64,000 nucleotides of DNA from Hungatella sp. UBA3048. Lineage in GTDB: Bacteria; Bacillota; Clostridia; Lachnospirales; Lachnospiraceae. The notes beneath the pieces are model-generated. The model had not been told where the DNA came from. It did not search any database and saw only the letters and a program-made list of their open reading frames with translations. Below, piece by piece: positions 24,670 through 33,673 of this stretch (the stretch's first letter is position 1; each line of letters starts with the position of its first letter). The stretch is taken from assembly GCA_002367105.1 (NCBI GenBank), contig DFCS01000047.1, forward strand, positions 1-64,000, given 5' to 3'. The position numbers and the translations under genes were made by a program.

Positions 24670-25812
24670 ATGAAAGGAATAAAGAAAGTAAAGACAGCGG
24701 TAATCGGGTGCGGAGCTATCAGCCGGATCTATATTGAAAATATGGCAAAGACCTTTGAAATCCTGGAATTGGCAGGATGCTGTGATTTAAACCGCCAGTT
24801 GGCAGAAGAAACAGCTGCTGCTTACGGTATTCGATCCATGACAATGGAAGAAATACTGGAGGATACCGAAATTGAAATCGTGGTGAATCTGACCAATCCT
24901 GCCGCTCACTTCCAGGTGATAAAGAACCTTCTGGAGCATGGAAAGCATGTGTATACGGAAAAGGTGCTGGCTGCTGATATTACCCAGGCAAAAGAGCTGA
25001 CAGCCCTGGCTTATAAGAAGGGAAAACTGCTTTGCAGCGCACCGGATACATTTCTGGGAGCGGCTGTGCAGACTGCCAGGTATCTGGTGGAGTCGGGCAT
25101 GATCGGAACCGTGACATCCAGTGTGGCTGTCCTTCAAAGGGATGCCCGGCTTTTGGCTGAGAAATTTCCCTACACAGCGAAAGCGGGAGGCGGAATCGGA
25201 ATCGATGTGGGTATTTATTATACAACTGCCATGATTAACGTGCTGGGAGAGGTGGAGGAAGTGTGCGGAATGTCCGGCGTTTCCATGCCGGAGCAGAAGC
25301 ATTACTTTGTAAAGAATGATAATTTTGGGGAGACTTATTTCCAGGAATCAGAGACGTATCTTATGGGTAATCTGCGCTTTAAAAGCGGCTGTATGGGAAC
25401 GCTACACTTTAATTCCAGAAGCATCCGCACGGAAAAGCCTTATGTGGCATTCTACGGCACGGAAGGTATTATATTCCTGGAGGATCCCAACTTCTTTGGC
25501 GGCGATGTGAAGGTCATCTTAAAAGGCAGGACAGAGCCTATGGTATTCCCCCATACCCATGGATACGATGGCGATGACAGAGGTCTTGGAGTGGCAGAGA
25601 TGGCCTGGGCCTTAAGGAAAGGCCGCGTACCCAGAACAAATGGTGATATGGCATTTCATGCTTTGGAAATCCTTACGGGAATCATTGAAAGCGGGGAAAC
25701 TAAAGGGTTTTATGAGATGAAATCCGGATTTGAAAGACAGCCTATTCTGCCAAGAGGATATTTGGGCGGGAATTATGCGCAGAACCAGCCGGAGGGGGCG
25801 TTGAGTTTTTAG
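24670..25812 (+). CDS. Gfo/Idh/MocA family NAD(P)-dependent oxidoreductase (380 aa)
   Basis: A Rossmann nucleotide-binding start (VKTAVIGCGAISRIYIENM) is followed by EIVVNLTNPAAH and the catalytic-lysine region YTEKVLAADI (usual form EKPLA). A C-terminal alpha/beta substrate domain includes GGGIGIDVGIYY. It probably oxidises or reduces a glycoside or sugar acid. In some gut-bacterial systems, Gfo/Idh/MocA enzymes create 3-keto-glycosides, and with the VOC and dehydratase genes here a keto-sugar route is possible. It is the last gene of the operon. Confidence 0.85.
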   Translation: MKGIKKVKTAVIGCGAISRIYIENMAKTFEILELAGCCDLNRQLAEETAAAYGIRSMTMEEILEDTEIEIVVNLTNPAAHFQVIKNLLEHGKHVYTEKVLAADITQAKELTALAYKKGKLLCSAPDTFLGAAVQTARYLVESGMIGTVTSSVAVLQRDARLLAEKFPYTAKAGGGIGIDVGIYYTTAMINVLGEVEEVCGMSGVSMPEQKHYFVKNDNFGETYFQESETYLMGNLRFKSGCMGTLHFNSRSIRTEKPYVAFYGTEGIIFLEDPNFFGGDVKVILKGRTEPMVFPHTHGYDGDDRGLGVAEMAWALRKGRVPRTNGDMAFHALEILTGIIESGETKGFYEMKSGFERQPILPRGYLGGNYAQNQPEGALSF

Positions 25813-25918
25813 ATGGGCGGAGGTTGGAGAATTTGTGATCCTTAATAGTTTCACGCTATCTGTCTTATCTTTTTTATTAATTGTAAACAGTATTTTCTTT
25901 AAGCCTGGAAACAGGCGC

Positions 25919-25975
25919 AGAACCCCATCCTTGTATCCTTTGGCAGGTAACAAGGATGGGGTTCTTATTTTATTG
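25919..25975 (+). terminator. Rho-independent terminator of the sugar operon
   Basis: A perfect 16-bp stem (AGAACCCCATCCTTGT with ACAAGGATGGGGTTCT, 25919-25965) is followed by TATTTTATT. Confidence 0.9.
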
Positions 25976-25990
25976 TCCTGATTCCAATGC

Positions 25991-26689
25991 CTATTTTTTA
26001 AGATATTCATAAGTGTAGTGGTAAATCATGGCCTGATGAAACTTTTCATAATCGTGTTCATAGAGCGCCTTGATTATGCGCTCATGCTTTTCAATTGTTA
26101 TCTCAATGGATTTCGAGGAGAGCTTCGTGTTGTAATATTTGTCATAAGCCCAGAAGAAATCAATGATAGAAGATAGGAGCACATTGTCCACCTTGGAAAA
26201 CATAGTTTTATGGAACATGGCATCTGCTTTTGCAAATTCAATGCCCAACGGTTTCGTTCCGCCATTATCTACACCCAGATGGTTTTGCATGATGGTTACC
26301 TGTTCGTTCATCCGGTCAATATCGGCCAGCCCCAGACTGTAAAAAGCTTTCTGATCAAAGCCCAGCTCCAGGACATGACGCAATTCCTCAATATAATCCT
26401 TGATCTTGCTGTCATTGGAAGCGTCTACGTGAGAAATCAGTGAAGACATGAAAAAGTCGGAGTTAAATTCTCTGATGATGATGCCGACCCCTGGCTTAGA
26501 GGTCACAACGCCGGTGATTTCCAGGGATTTAAGTGCTTCCCTGAGTACGTTCCGGCTTACTCCCAATGATTCACAGATTTCCATTTCGGTGGGAAGTTTA
26601 TCTCCTGGCTGAAGATTGTGCTCCTTGATATATTGTTTGATTTCATCGTATACCTGTAAATACAACTTTCTGGTTTTTAAATTTTTCAT
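25991..26689 (-). CDS. GntR family regulator, FadR subfamily (232 aa)
   Basis: The winged helix-turn-helix is clear (LYLQVYDEIKQYIKE, LPTEMEICESLGVSRNVLREALKSLEITGVV). The all-helical FCD effector domain follows, with its metal/ligand residues around EFAKADAMFHKTMF and IIKALYEHDYEKFHQAMIYHY. It faces the Dpp-like operon at 26962. A palindromic site lies 27-39 bases before its own start and a second one just before the binding-protein gene, so it probably controls both. The effector is probably the imported compound or the product of the 32700 lyase. Confidence 0.9.
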   Translation of the reverse strand: MKNLKTRKLYLQVYDEIKQYIKEHNLQPGDKLPTEMEICESLGVSRNVLREALKSLEITGVVTSKPGVGIIIREFNSDFFMSSLISHVDASNDSKIKDYIEELRHVLELGFDQKAFYSLGLADIDRMNEQVTIMQNHLGVDNGGTKPLGIEFAKADAMFHKTMFSKVDNVLLSSIIDFFWAYDKYYNTKLSSKSIEITIEKHERIIKALYEHDYEKFHQAMIYHYTYEYLKK

Positions 26690-26715
26690 ATGTCAGCGAT
26701 CCATTCTCAATTATA

Positions 26716-26728
26716 TTTGTAGTACAAA
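26716..26728. promoter_or_regulatory. GntR operator, gntR-proximal
   Basis: TTTGTAGTACAAA is a perfect 6+1+6 palindrome of the GT...AC type bound by FadR-like GntR proteins. The sequence reappears, inverted, at 26923. Confidence 0.7.
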
Positions 26729-26922
26729 GTAATAACTTGCTTAATATTATAATTTATAAATATTAGTGTGTCAATAAAAGAAACATAAAAACTAAAATAT
26801 AAACTTTTGAAAAGAAAAATATGTGTAATTTGCACAAATAATAATCGTATATTCGGTGAGGTTGTTGGTTGACATTTAAAAAAAAGTTAATTAAACTTAA
26901 AATATCAATTGCAAGTTTATAC

Positions 26923-26935
26923 TTTATACTACAAA
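26923..26935. promoter_or_regulatory. GntR operator, binding-protein-proximal
   Basis: TTTATACTACAAA is, on the minus strand, TTTGTAGTATAAA, differing from the first operator by one base. Similarity extends over about 16 positions. It lies 26 bases before the ATG of the solute-binding protein. Confidence 0.7.
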
Positions 26936-26961
26936 GTACAAATAAGAAAGGGAGGTTATTT

Positions 26962-28695
26962 ATGAAACAAAAAAAACTTGTAAGCATTTTGTGTGCCGCA
27001 TCCCTGGCTGCTTCACTTTTGATTGGCTGCAGTGGAAAACAACAGCAAGCATCAGAGACAGCGGGAACCGGGGAGAAGACAGAGAATGCCAGTTCCGGGG
27101 ATTCGACGGCTGGGAATCAGGGGACTGAAAGCAGTGAAGCGCTTGGGACCCCGTTAGCGGATTTAAGAGTCAGACAGGCCCTGGCTTACGCGATTGACAT
27201 GGATGCAATTGTAGAGACACTGTTTAACGGTAAAGCGGAGGCAGCAAAAAGTTTTACCGCCCCCGGGGACTGGCTGAATGCAGATATTCCTACATATAAG
27301 TACGATCCCCAAAAGGCAAAGGAGCTTTTAAAGGAAGCCGGCTGGCCAGCGGATTATACCCTTGATGTGGTTTATTATTATGATGATCAGCAGACCGTTG
27401 ACCTGATGACCATCATTGGGCAGTACTGGCAGGAGATAGGGGTAAAGGCCCAGTTCAGAAAGCTGGAAGGTGATCTGGCTGCACAGCTTTGGGTACCTCC
27501 GGTGGACCGGGTAAAGGGCCCTTCTGCAGTAAAATGGGATCTGGCCTATGCTGCGGTGGCTGCATTGGCAGAATCCGAATTCTATAACAGATTCAGTTCG
27601 ACCGCTTCCAATAACTCCACCGTTCCAAAGCAGGAGGGGCTTGATGACCTAATTATTTCTGCCAACGGGACCATGGATACCAACGAGCAGAAAAAAGCCT
27701 TTGGTGAAATCCAGAATTATGTGGCTGAGAATGTTGTTGCACTGCCCCTTTATCATCAGGTCTGCTTTATTTATACCAGCAAAGATCTTGATATGGCAGG
27801 TGCAGGATTCGGGAACGACCAGTTCTCATATGAGAAGCACATTCTGGACTGGAAGATCAGCCGGGACGACCGTACGTTGTATACAAATGGCGGGCCGCAG
27901 GAATTTTTCTGGTACCCATTGGTAAATCCGGGGCTCCTGATTAATACGGAACTGATTTTTGATAAGCTTATAAACGCAGATGAGAATTTAAATCCTAAGG
28001 AAGGTATGCTGGCCCAGGACTATAAGGTGAGTGAGGATTCCAAATCCATCGAGTTTACGCTTCGTGACAATTTAAAATGGCACGATGACCAACCTCTTAC
28101 GGCAGAGGATGTCAAGTTTACAATTGAACTGATGCTTAAGGCTCCCGGTACTAATGCAGTTGCTTCGGAAGTTATGAAGGCAATCCATGGTGCCCAGGAC
28201 TTTATTGACGGAAAAACAGACCATTTGGAAGGCGTAGTGACCGATGGGAATAAGATCACGGTTAATTTTGATCAGGTTTCCGCTAATGCACTCCAGGTAT
28301 TTGCCCAGTGGCCCATCCTTCCCAAACACTGCCTTGAAAAAGCAGACCCGGCGGCTCTCCAACAGGATGGATTCTGGCAGAAACCAATCGGGTCAGGACC
28401 ATACAGGGTTGACGAAGTCGTTCTGAACAATTACGCGACACTGAAAAGATGGGATGGATATTATAAGACAGGAAACGGTAATATCGAGACAATTTACATG
28501 TCTGCAAGCAGTGAAAATGATGCAAACCTCGTAAAGAATGCGGGAGCCGGCAAGATTGACTATGCTTGGTCTAAGTCTACGGATGAAGCAAAGGCGATCG
28601 AAACCATGGATCATATGAAGGTCAATACGGCAAATATCAGATATACAAGATGCTTTTTTATCAATCAGTTTCCCCATGATGCAAATATTAAGTAA
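26962..28695 (+). CDS. Circularly permuted family-5 (DppA/OppA-type) solute-binding lipoprotein (577 aa)
   Basis: The signal peptide ends in LLIGC (C23), followed by a Ser/Thr/Gly/Glu-rich linker to about residue 60. Residues 64-299 are what is normally the C-terminal half of an SBP family 5 protein: LADLRVRQALAYAIDMDAI, YKYDPQKAKELLKEAGWP, EIGVKAQF and AENVVALPLYHQ. Residues about 300-577 are the normal N-terminal half: LAQDYKVSEDSKSIEFTLRD, LKWHDDQPLTAEDVKFTIEL, IGSGPYRVDEV and KIDYAW. The end, RYTRCFFINQFPHDANIK, would in ordinary members lead straight into RVRQALAYAID. The domain order is thus circularly permuted. ATG 26962 follows GGGAGG. It is the receptor for the DppBCDF-like importer downstream. 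Confidence 0.9.
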   Translation: MKQKKLVSILCAASLAASLLIGCSGKQQQASETAGTGEKTENASSGDSTAGNQGTESSEALGTPLADLRVRQALAYAIDMDAIVETLFNGKAEAAKSFTAPGDWLNADIPTYKYDPQKAKELLKEAGWPADYTLDVVYYYDDQQTVDLMTIIGQYWQEIGVKAQFRKLEGDLAAQLWVPPVDRVKGPSAVKWDLAYAAVAALAESEFYNRFSSTASNNSTVPKQEGLDDLIISANGTMDTNEQKKAFGEIQNYVAENVVALPLYHQVCFIYTSKDLDMAGAGFGNDQFSYEKHILDWKISRDDRTLYTNGGPQEFFWYPLVNPGLLINTELIFDKLINADENLNPKEGMLAQDYKVSEDSKSIEFTLRDNLKWHDDQPLTAEDVKFTIELMLKAPGTNAVASEVMKAIHGAQDFIDGKTDHLEGVVTDGNKITVNFDQVSANALQVFAQWPILPKHCLEKADPAALQQDGFWQKPIGSGPYRVDEVVLNNYATLKRWDGYYKTGNGNIETIYMSASSENDANLVKNAGAGKIDYAWSKSTDEAKAIETMDHMKVNTANIRYTRCFFINQFPHDANIK

Positions 28696-28713
28696 TCTCT
28701 CATTGATAAAGCA

Positions 28714-28749
28714 TATAAACGGTGGATCTGCCAGGTTTCACCGTTTATA
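28714..28749 (+). terminator. Intra-operon hairpin after the binding-protein gene
   Basis: TATAAACGGTG pairs perfectly with CACCGTTTATA around a 14-base loop. The absence of a T tract suggests attenuation or mRNA stabilisation. Confidence 0.5.
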
Positions 28750-28763
28750 ACAGGAGGAATTAA

Positions 28764-29723
28764 ATGGCTACTTATACAATCAGAAAGATTTTATCATTAA
28801 TTCCAATGATGCTAGTTATCAGCTTTCTCATTTATCTGGGAATTGAACTGATGCCAGGTGATGCGGTAGATTTCCTTATTCCGCCGGATGCGCTTTCCGC
28901 GATGTCGGCGGAACAGCTTGATCAGATGAGAAACTCTCTTGGCTTAAATGATCCCTTTGTCATCCGGTACGTTAAATGGCTGACGGGCATTCTGCACGGT
29001 GACTTTGGTTATTCCCTGCAGTCGGGGGTGCCTGTTGCGGAAATTATGAGGAATCATATTTCGGCAACGATTGAATTATCCGTAGCAGCTCTGATCATGT
29101 CTTCCGTATTTGGTATTCTTCTGGGTGTGATCAGTGCCCTGAAAAAGGGAAGTGTATTGGATCATATCCTGGACGTCGTGGGTATGATCGGTGTGGCGAT
29201 CCCCCAATTTTTATTCGGCCTCATTTGTATCAATGCATTGGCTCTGCATCACAACATACTCCCGGTAGGAGGGCGGATGGCTTATGCAGGGCAGAGCTTC
29301 ATACAGAGATTACCGTATTTAATCCTGCCGGCTGCGGTCCTGGGCTTTTCCATGACAGCCGGTGTTATGCGGTATGCGCGGGGCAGCATGTTAGAATCCA
29401 TGGGCAGGGATTATATGAAGACCGCAAGATCGAAGGGAATCCCGGAGTGGAGGGTGAATCTCCTGCACGGTCTCAGGGCGGCGGTGACCCCTGTTGTGGT
29501 ATTGATCGGATTCCGGCTGCCCATGCTGATCGGCGGAGCGGTTGTTGTGGAGGAGGTATTCCAGTGGCCTGGAATCGGCGGTCTGTTCATCAAGGCCGTG
29601 CGGGCGCAGAACACTCCCCTTGTCATGATGATCGGATTTTTCTCCGTACTGATCGTTCTGGTATCAAGCATTTTGGTTGATTTAGTAACCGCAATGCTGG
29701 ATCCCCGGATAAAACTGAGTTAG
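28764..29723 (+). CDS. Peptide/nickel-type ABC permease, DppB-like (319 aa)
   Basis: The N-terminal helix begins TIRKILSLIPMMLVISFLIY. The large outside loop has ELMPGDAVDFL and the LGLNDPFVIRYVKWLTG segment typical of DppB. The EAA region reads DYMKTARSKGIPEWRV. It follows a clear AGGAGG site. Confidence 0.9.
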   Translation: MATYTIRKILSLIPMMLVISFLIYLGIELMPGDAVDFLIPPDALSAMSAEQLDQMRNSLGLNDPFVIRYVKWLTGILHGDFGYSLQSGVPVAEIMRNHISATIELSVAALIMSSVFGILLGVISALKKGSVLDHILDVVGMIGVAIPQFLFGLICINALALHHNILPVGGRMAYAGQSFIQRLPYLILPAAVLGFSMTAGVMRYARGSMLESMGRDYMKTARSKGIPEWRVNLLHGLRAAVTPVVVLIGFRLPMLIGGAVVVEEVFQWPGIGGLFIKAVRAQNTPLVMMIGFFSVLIVLVSSILVDLVTAMLDPRIKLS

Positions 29724-29737
29724 GAGGTATGGGATCT

Positions 29738-30646
29738 ATGAGTGCATTAGAGAAAAAGATGGATCGGATCCTTGCTCAGGAGGAATCCGGGAAATCGAAG
29801 AAACGATTGAAAAGCAGGGTATTAAGGAAAATGTTTGCCAATAAACTTTCCATTGCGGGTCTTATTATTTTTATCGTTATCTGTTTTATCTGCTTTGCAG
29901 CACCCCTGATCACGTCCTATTCATCGACTAAGATCGATTTAAGGAGCATCCTGCAGGCACCGTCAGCGAAACACATTCTTGGCACGGATAAAATCGGGCG
30001 TGATATTTTTGCAAGGATCCTGTACGGTGGGAGAATTTCCATTGCAGTAGGCCTTGGATCTGCATTGATTGCCACGCTGTTCGGTGTTTCTCTGGGTACA
30101 ATCGCAGGTTATAAAGGCGGGTTGGCAGACGGGATTGTCATGAAGACTTCAGAGATCTTAATGGCATTTCCCCAGATGATCATGGTACTGATCCTTGTAA
30201 CAATAACCGGGCAGAGCCTGTGGAATCTGATATTTATATTTTCCATTACCGGCTGGCCATCCATGTACCGAATGGCCAGATCCCAGATGCTTTCCCTGAG
30301 GGAAGAGGAATATGTCCAGGCCTTAAAGGCATTTGGCATAGGATCCATGAGGATTGCTTTTTATCACATGCTTCCTAACGCGATTGGTCCCATTTTTGTT
30401 AACATAACATTGTCGACGGCTATGTTCATTCTTCAGGAGACATCACTTAGTTTCCTGGGGCTTGGGGTTCCGCTGGAGGTAGCTACCTGGGGAAATATAT
30501 TGAATGCGGCGCAGGATATCATGATACTTAAGCGCGCATGGTGGGTCTGGGTACCTACGGGTGTTATAGTAACCCTGTTTGTTATCAGCATCAACTTTAT
30601 CGGTGATGGCTTAAGAGATGCAGCAGATCCGTCTCAGATTGGTTAA
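29738..30646 (+). CDS. Peptide/nickel-type ABC permease, DppC-like (302 aa)
   Basis: An N-terminal cytoplasmic stretch and helix (KLSIAGLIIFIVICFICFA) lead to HILGTDKIGRDIFARILYGGR, the DppC signature, then the EAA loop EEYVQALKAFGIGSMRI. ATG 29738 is chosen because the AGGAGG site at 29722-29727 is 10 bases from it but only one base from the ATG at 29729. Confidence 0.9.
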   Translation: MSALEKKMDRILAQEESGKSKKRLKSRVLRKMFANKLSIAGLIIFIVICFICFAAPLITSYSSTKIDLRSILQAPSAKHILGTDKIGRDIFARILYGGRISIAVGLGSALIATLFGVSLGTIAGYKGGLADGIVMKTSEILMAFPQMIMVLILVTITGQSLWNLIFIFSITGWPSMYRMARSQMLSLREEEYVQALKAFGIGSMRIAFYHMLPNAIGPIFVNITLSTAMFILQETSLSFLGLGVPLEVATWGNILNAAQDIMILKRAWWVWVPTGVIVTLFVISINFIGDGLRDAADPSQIG

Positions 30647-30659
30647 GGAGGAAGGTCAG

Positions 30660-31679
30660 ATGAGTCATGATACGGTAGTAAGTGTTAAAAACCTCCATGT
30701 GAACTTTTACAACAATGATCTCTGCAATCAAGTAATCAGAGGAATTAACTTTGATTTAAAAAAGCGAAGGATTCTGTGTATCGTAGGAGAGAGCGGATGT
30801 GGGAAATCGGTCACAGCTAATTCCATTATGGGACTGCTTCCGGACCTCTCCAGGATTGAAAAAGGCGAGATTCACTTTTATAACGATGACAAGGATATCC
30901 GGATCGATCAGCTAAAGCGAAAAGGAAGTGAAATGCGTAAGATCCGGGGAAATGGTATTTCCATGATATTCCAGGATCCGATGACGGCGTTGAATCCGGT
31001 ATTTACCGTAGGATATCAAATTAATGAAGCACTTCTGTCTCATGGGAGAGCGAAAAACAGAGCGGAAGCTACAAAGGCCTCAATCGGGCTTTTGAGGGAG
31101 ATGGGAATTCCTTTGCCTGAAAAGCGGTTTTATGAGTACCCTCATCAGTTTTCCGGAGGGATGTGTCAGCGGGCGATGATCGCCATGGCAATGAGCTGCA
31201 GGCCCAGAGTGCTGATTGCGGATGAACCGACTACGGCCCTGGATGTCACGATTCAGGCTCAGATATTCGAATTGATGCTGGATCTGAAAAATAACAATGA
31301 CACCGCGATACTTTTGATCACCCATGATATGGGGGTGGTGGCCGAACTTGCAGATGATGTTGCGGTAATGTATATGGGGAATATCATTGAGAGCGGAGAT
31401 GCCAGGTCAGTTCTGACAGAGCCTTCCCACCCCTATACAAAGGCACTGTTAAATTCCATTCCTGTTCTGGGACGGGGAAAAACGCAGAAGCTTGAGCCCA
31501 TCAAAGGTTCCACTCCTGATCCCTATAACCGGCCGTCAGGCTGTCAATTTGCTCCCAGATGTCCATATGCAGCACCGGTATGCGGGGAACGGCTTCCGGA
31601 TGAGCGCCTGATTGCTCCCGGGCATATGTGCCGGTGCTGCCATGACCGTTTAAAAGAGGAGGGTCAGCATCATGAATGA
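30660..31679 (+). CDS. Peptide-type ABC ATPase, DppD-like (339 aa)
   Basis: Walker A GESGCGKS, signature SGGMCQRAMIAMAMS, Walker B LIADEPTTALD and the switch LITHDMG are present. The C-terminal oligopeptide-transporter segment carries the cysteine cluster CQFAPRCPYAAPVC. ATG 30660 lies behind a TAAGGAGG site, after the permease stop. The long frame before it is not coding. Confidence 0.9.
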   Translation: MSHDTVVSVKNLHVNFYNNDLCNQVIRGINFDLKKRRILCIVGESGCGKSVTANSIMGLLPDLSRIEKGEIHFYNDDKDIRIDQLKRKGSEMRKIRGNGISMIFQDPMTALNPVFTVGYQINEALLSHGRAKNRAEATKASIGLLREMGIPLPEKRFYEYPHQFSGGMCQRAMIAMAMSCRPRVLIADEPTTALDVTIQAQIFELMLDLKNNNDTAILLITHDMGVVAELADDVAVMYMGNIIESGDARSVLTEPSHPYTKALLNSIPVLGRGKTQKLEPIKGSTPDPYNRPSGCQFAPRCPYAAPVCGERLPDERLIAPGHMCRCCHDRLKEEGQHHE

Positions 31680-32685
31680 GAATAAGGAGAGAAAAGAAAT
31701 ACTCATCTCTGTGAAGGGATTAAAGACCTACTATCCGGTCAGGAAAGGGGTATTTAAAAAAACTGCCGGTTATGTAAAGGCGGTGGATCACGTGGATCTG
31801 GATATTTACAGAGGGGAAATTCTCGGAGTCGTAGGGGAATCGGGCTGTGGGAAAACCACATTGGGAAAAAGTATTTTGCAGCTGATCAGGCCGTTTTCAG
31901 GAGAAGTGATCTACCATTTCCCAGAAGGGGAGAAGGATATTACAAAGGTACCGAAAAAGGAACTGGATGATGCACGTAAAAAGATGCAGATCGTTTTCCA
32001 GAATCCATATTCATCTCTAAATCCCTCCTTCACCATATTTGGTACGATGCAGGAACCGTTGATCCGGTTTGGAATGAAAAACAAAAAGGAAAGACGGGAG
32101 AAGATCGCAAAACTTCTGGAGGAGGTAAATCTTCCTAAGGAGTATATGGAACGGTATCCCAATGAGTTCTCCGGGGGACAAAGACAGCGGATTGGCATCG
32201 CAAGAGCGCTTTCCGTGGATCCTGAGTTTATTGTATGTGACGAAGCGGTTTCTGCACTGGATGTTTCCATTCAGGCCCAGGTATTACAGCTTCTAAAGGA
32301 ATTAAAGGAAAGGAAGAATCTGACCTATATGTTTATAACTCATGATCTGTCTGTAGTTGAGTATATCAGTGATCGCATTGCGGTAATGTATCTGGGACAT
32401 ATTGTGGAAATGGCAGAGACTCAGGAGATTTTTGAGAATACCCTGCATCCATATACAGAAGCTCTGTTGAGCGCCATTCCGATTGCTGATATTAACAGGC
32501 GGCGTAAGAGGATCCCGCTTCAGGGAGATGTCCCAAGTCCTGTGGATCCACCCGGTGGCTGCCCTTTTCATCCCCGCTGCCCCAAATGTACCCCGCGCTG
32601 CAGGTCGGAAATTCCCAAAGCGCACAGAATCGAAAATAACGGCCATGAGCACCTGGTATGCTGTCATCTGGCTGAAAATTTATAA
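31672..32685 (+). CDS. Peptide-type ABC ATPase, DppF/OppF-like (337 aa)
   Basis: Walker A GESGCGKTT, signature SGGQRQRIGIARAL, Walker B VCDEAVSALD and the switch FITHDLS are present. The C-terminal cysteine cluster reads CPFHPRCPKCTPRC. It overlaps the DppD-like gene by eight bases and completes the importer whose receptor is the permuted protein at 26962. Confidence 0.9.
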   Translation: MNENKERKEILISVKGLKTYYPVRKGVFKKTAGYVKAVDHVDLDIYRGEILGVVGESGCGKTTLGKSILQLIRPFSGEVIYHFPEGEKDITKVPKKELDDARKKMQIVFQNPYSSLNPSFTIFGTMQEPLIRFGMKNKKERREKIAKLLEEVNLPKEYMERYPNEFSGGQRQRIGIARALSVDPEFIVCDEAVSALDVSIQAQVLQLLKELKERKNLTYMFITHDLSVVEYISDRIAVMYLGHIVEMAETQEIFENTLHPYTEALLSAIPIADINRRRKRIPLQGDVPSPVDPPGGCPFHPRCPKCTPRCRSEIPKAHRIENNGHEHLVCCHLAENL

Positions 32686-32699
32686 ATCTGGAGGTTAAA

Positions 32700-33623
32700 A
32701 TGAGTAAATTTCAAATAACGGATATTAAAGGAGTCATTCCTGCAACCATGGCATTTTTTGATGAAAAAGAAAATATCGACGAAGCCTGTACAAGAGATAT
32801 GACAGAATTTATGATTGGGGCAGGGGTAAATGGGTTTTATTTAACCGGAAGTACAGGAGAATGTTTTACCATGACACCGGAAGAAAGAAACCGTGTGGTG
32901 GATATCGTCATCGATCAGGTGAAAGGAAGGGTACCGGTGATTGTTCACGTTGGGGATATCGGAACCAGAAAGAGCATAGGTCTGGCAGAGCATGCAGAGG
33001 CAGCAGGTGCAGATGCCATTTCGTCGGTTCCTCCTTTCTATTGGAAGTTTTCAAAAGAAGATATTTATCACTATTATAAGGATATTGCAGCATCCACCAG
33101 CCTTCCTATGATTGTTTATAACATTCAGCTGGCAGGAATCATGGACAAAGACCTGATCCTTAAAATCGCTGAGATCGATCATGTAAAAGGACTGAAATAT
33201 ACCGCCAGAAGCCATGATGAGATGGGCTCTTTAAAAGAGATCCTGGGTAAGGATTTCATGATCTATTCGGGATGTGATGAGATGGCATTTTCCGGATTAT
33301 GTTTTGGAGCGGATGGGCTAATCGGTTCCTTCTATAATGTAATCCCGGAATTTTACGAAAAAATATATCAGTGTGTTCAAAACAGCGATATCCCGGGAGG
33401 CATCCGTCTGCAGCGGATTGCAGATGAATTTATCTTTGCCTGTCTTCAATATGATTTCCCATCCTGTGTACATAACCTGATGAGATGGAGAGGACTTGAA
33501 GGAGGGTATTCCAGGCGGCCATTCTATAATTATAAGGATGAGGAGCTAGCCGGTTTAAAAGTAGAATTAAGGCAGATCAGGGAAAAGTACCAGGCCGAGG
33601 AACTGGAAATGTTCCGTTTTTAG
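32700..33623 (+). CDS. DapA/NanA family class I aldolase or lyase (307 aa)
   Basis: The family features are YLTGSTGECFTMTPEER, the tyrosine Y140 in MIVYNIQ and the Schiff-base lysine K166 in VKGLKYTARS. Length fits N-acetylneuraminate lyase and related 2-keto-3-deoxy-acid aldolases better than the biosynthetic DapA, which usually sits with lysine genes. It is the last gene of the GntR-controlled importer operon, so the imported solute is more likely an acyl sugar or keto-acid compound (such as a sialic acid) than a peptide. Confidence 0.8.
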   Translation: MSKFQITDIKGVIPATMAFFDEKENIDEACTRDMTEFMIGAGVNGFYLTGSTGECFTMTPEERNRVVDIVIDQVKGRVPVIVHVGDIGTRKSIGLAEHAEAAGADAISSVPPFYWKFSKEDIYHYYKDIAASTSLPMIVYNIQLAGIMDKDLILKIAEIDHVKGLKYTARSHDEMGSLKEILGKDFMIYSGCDEMAFSGLCFGADGLIGSFYNVIPEFYEKIYQCVQNSDIPGGIRLQRIADEFIFACLQYDFPSCVHNLMRWRGLEGGYSRRPFYNYKDEELAGLKVELRQIREKYQAEELEMFRF

Positions 33624-33624
33624 G

Positions 33625-33673
33625 AGAAAAGACCCCCCATTTTTTAATTGTCAAAAATGGAGGGCCTTTTCTC
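33625..33673 (+). terminator. Terminator of the Dpp-like operon
   Basis: AAAAGACCCCCCATTTTT pairs with AAAAATGGAGGGCCTTTT with few mismatches, followed by C/T-rich sequence. Confidence 0.75.

Noticed and set aside
28714..28749. Evidence of a broken second copy of the solute-binding protein after the permuted one
   Set aside because: The 68-base gap contains only a hairpin and a ribosome site; no leftover half-domain is present, so the permutation is not explained by a visible duplicate.
29225..29680. 151-codon plus-strand frame inside the DppB-like permease gene
   Set aside because: It is an alternative-frame shadow of a conserved membrane protein with good family motifs.
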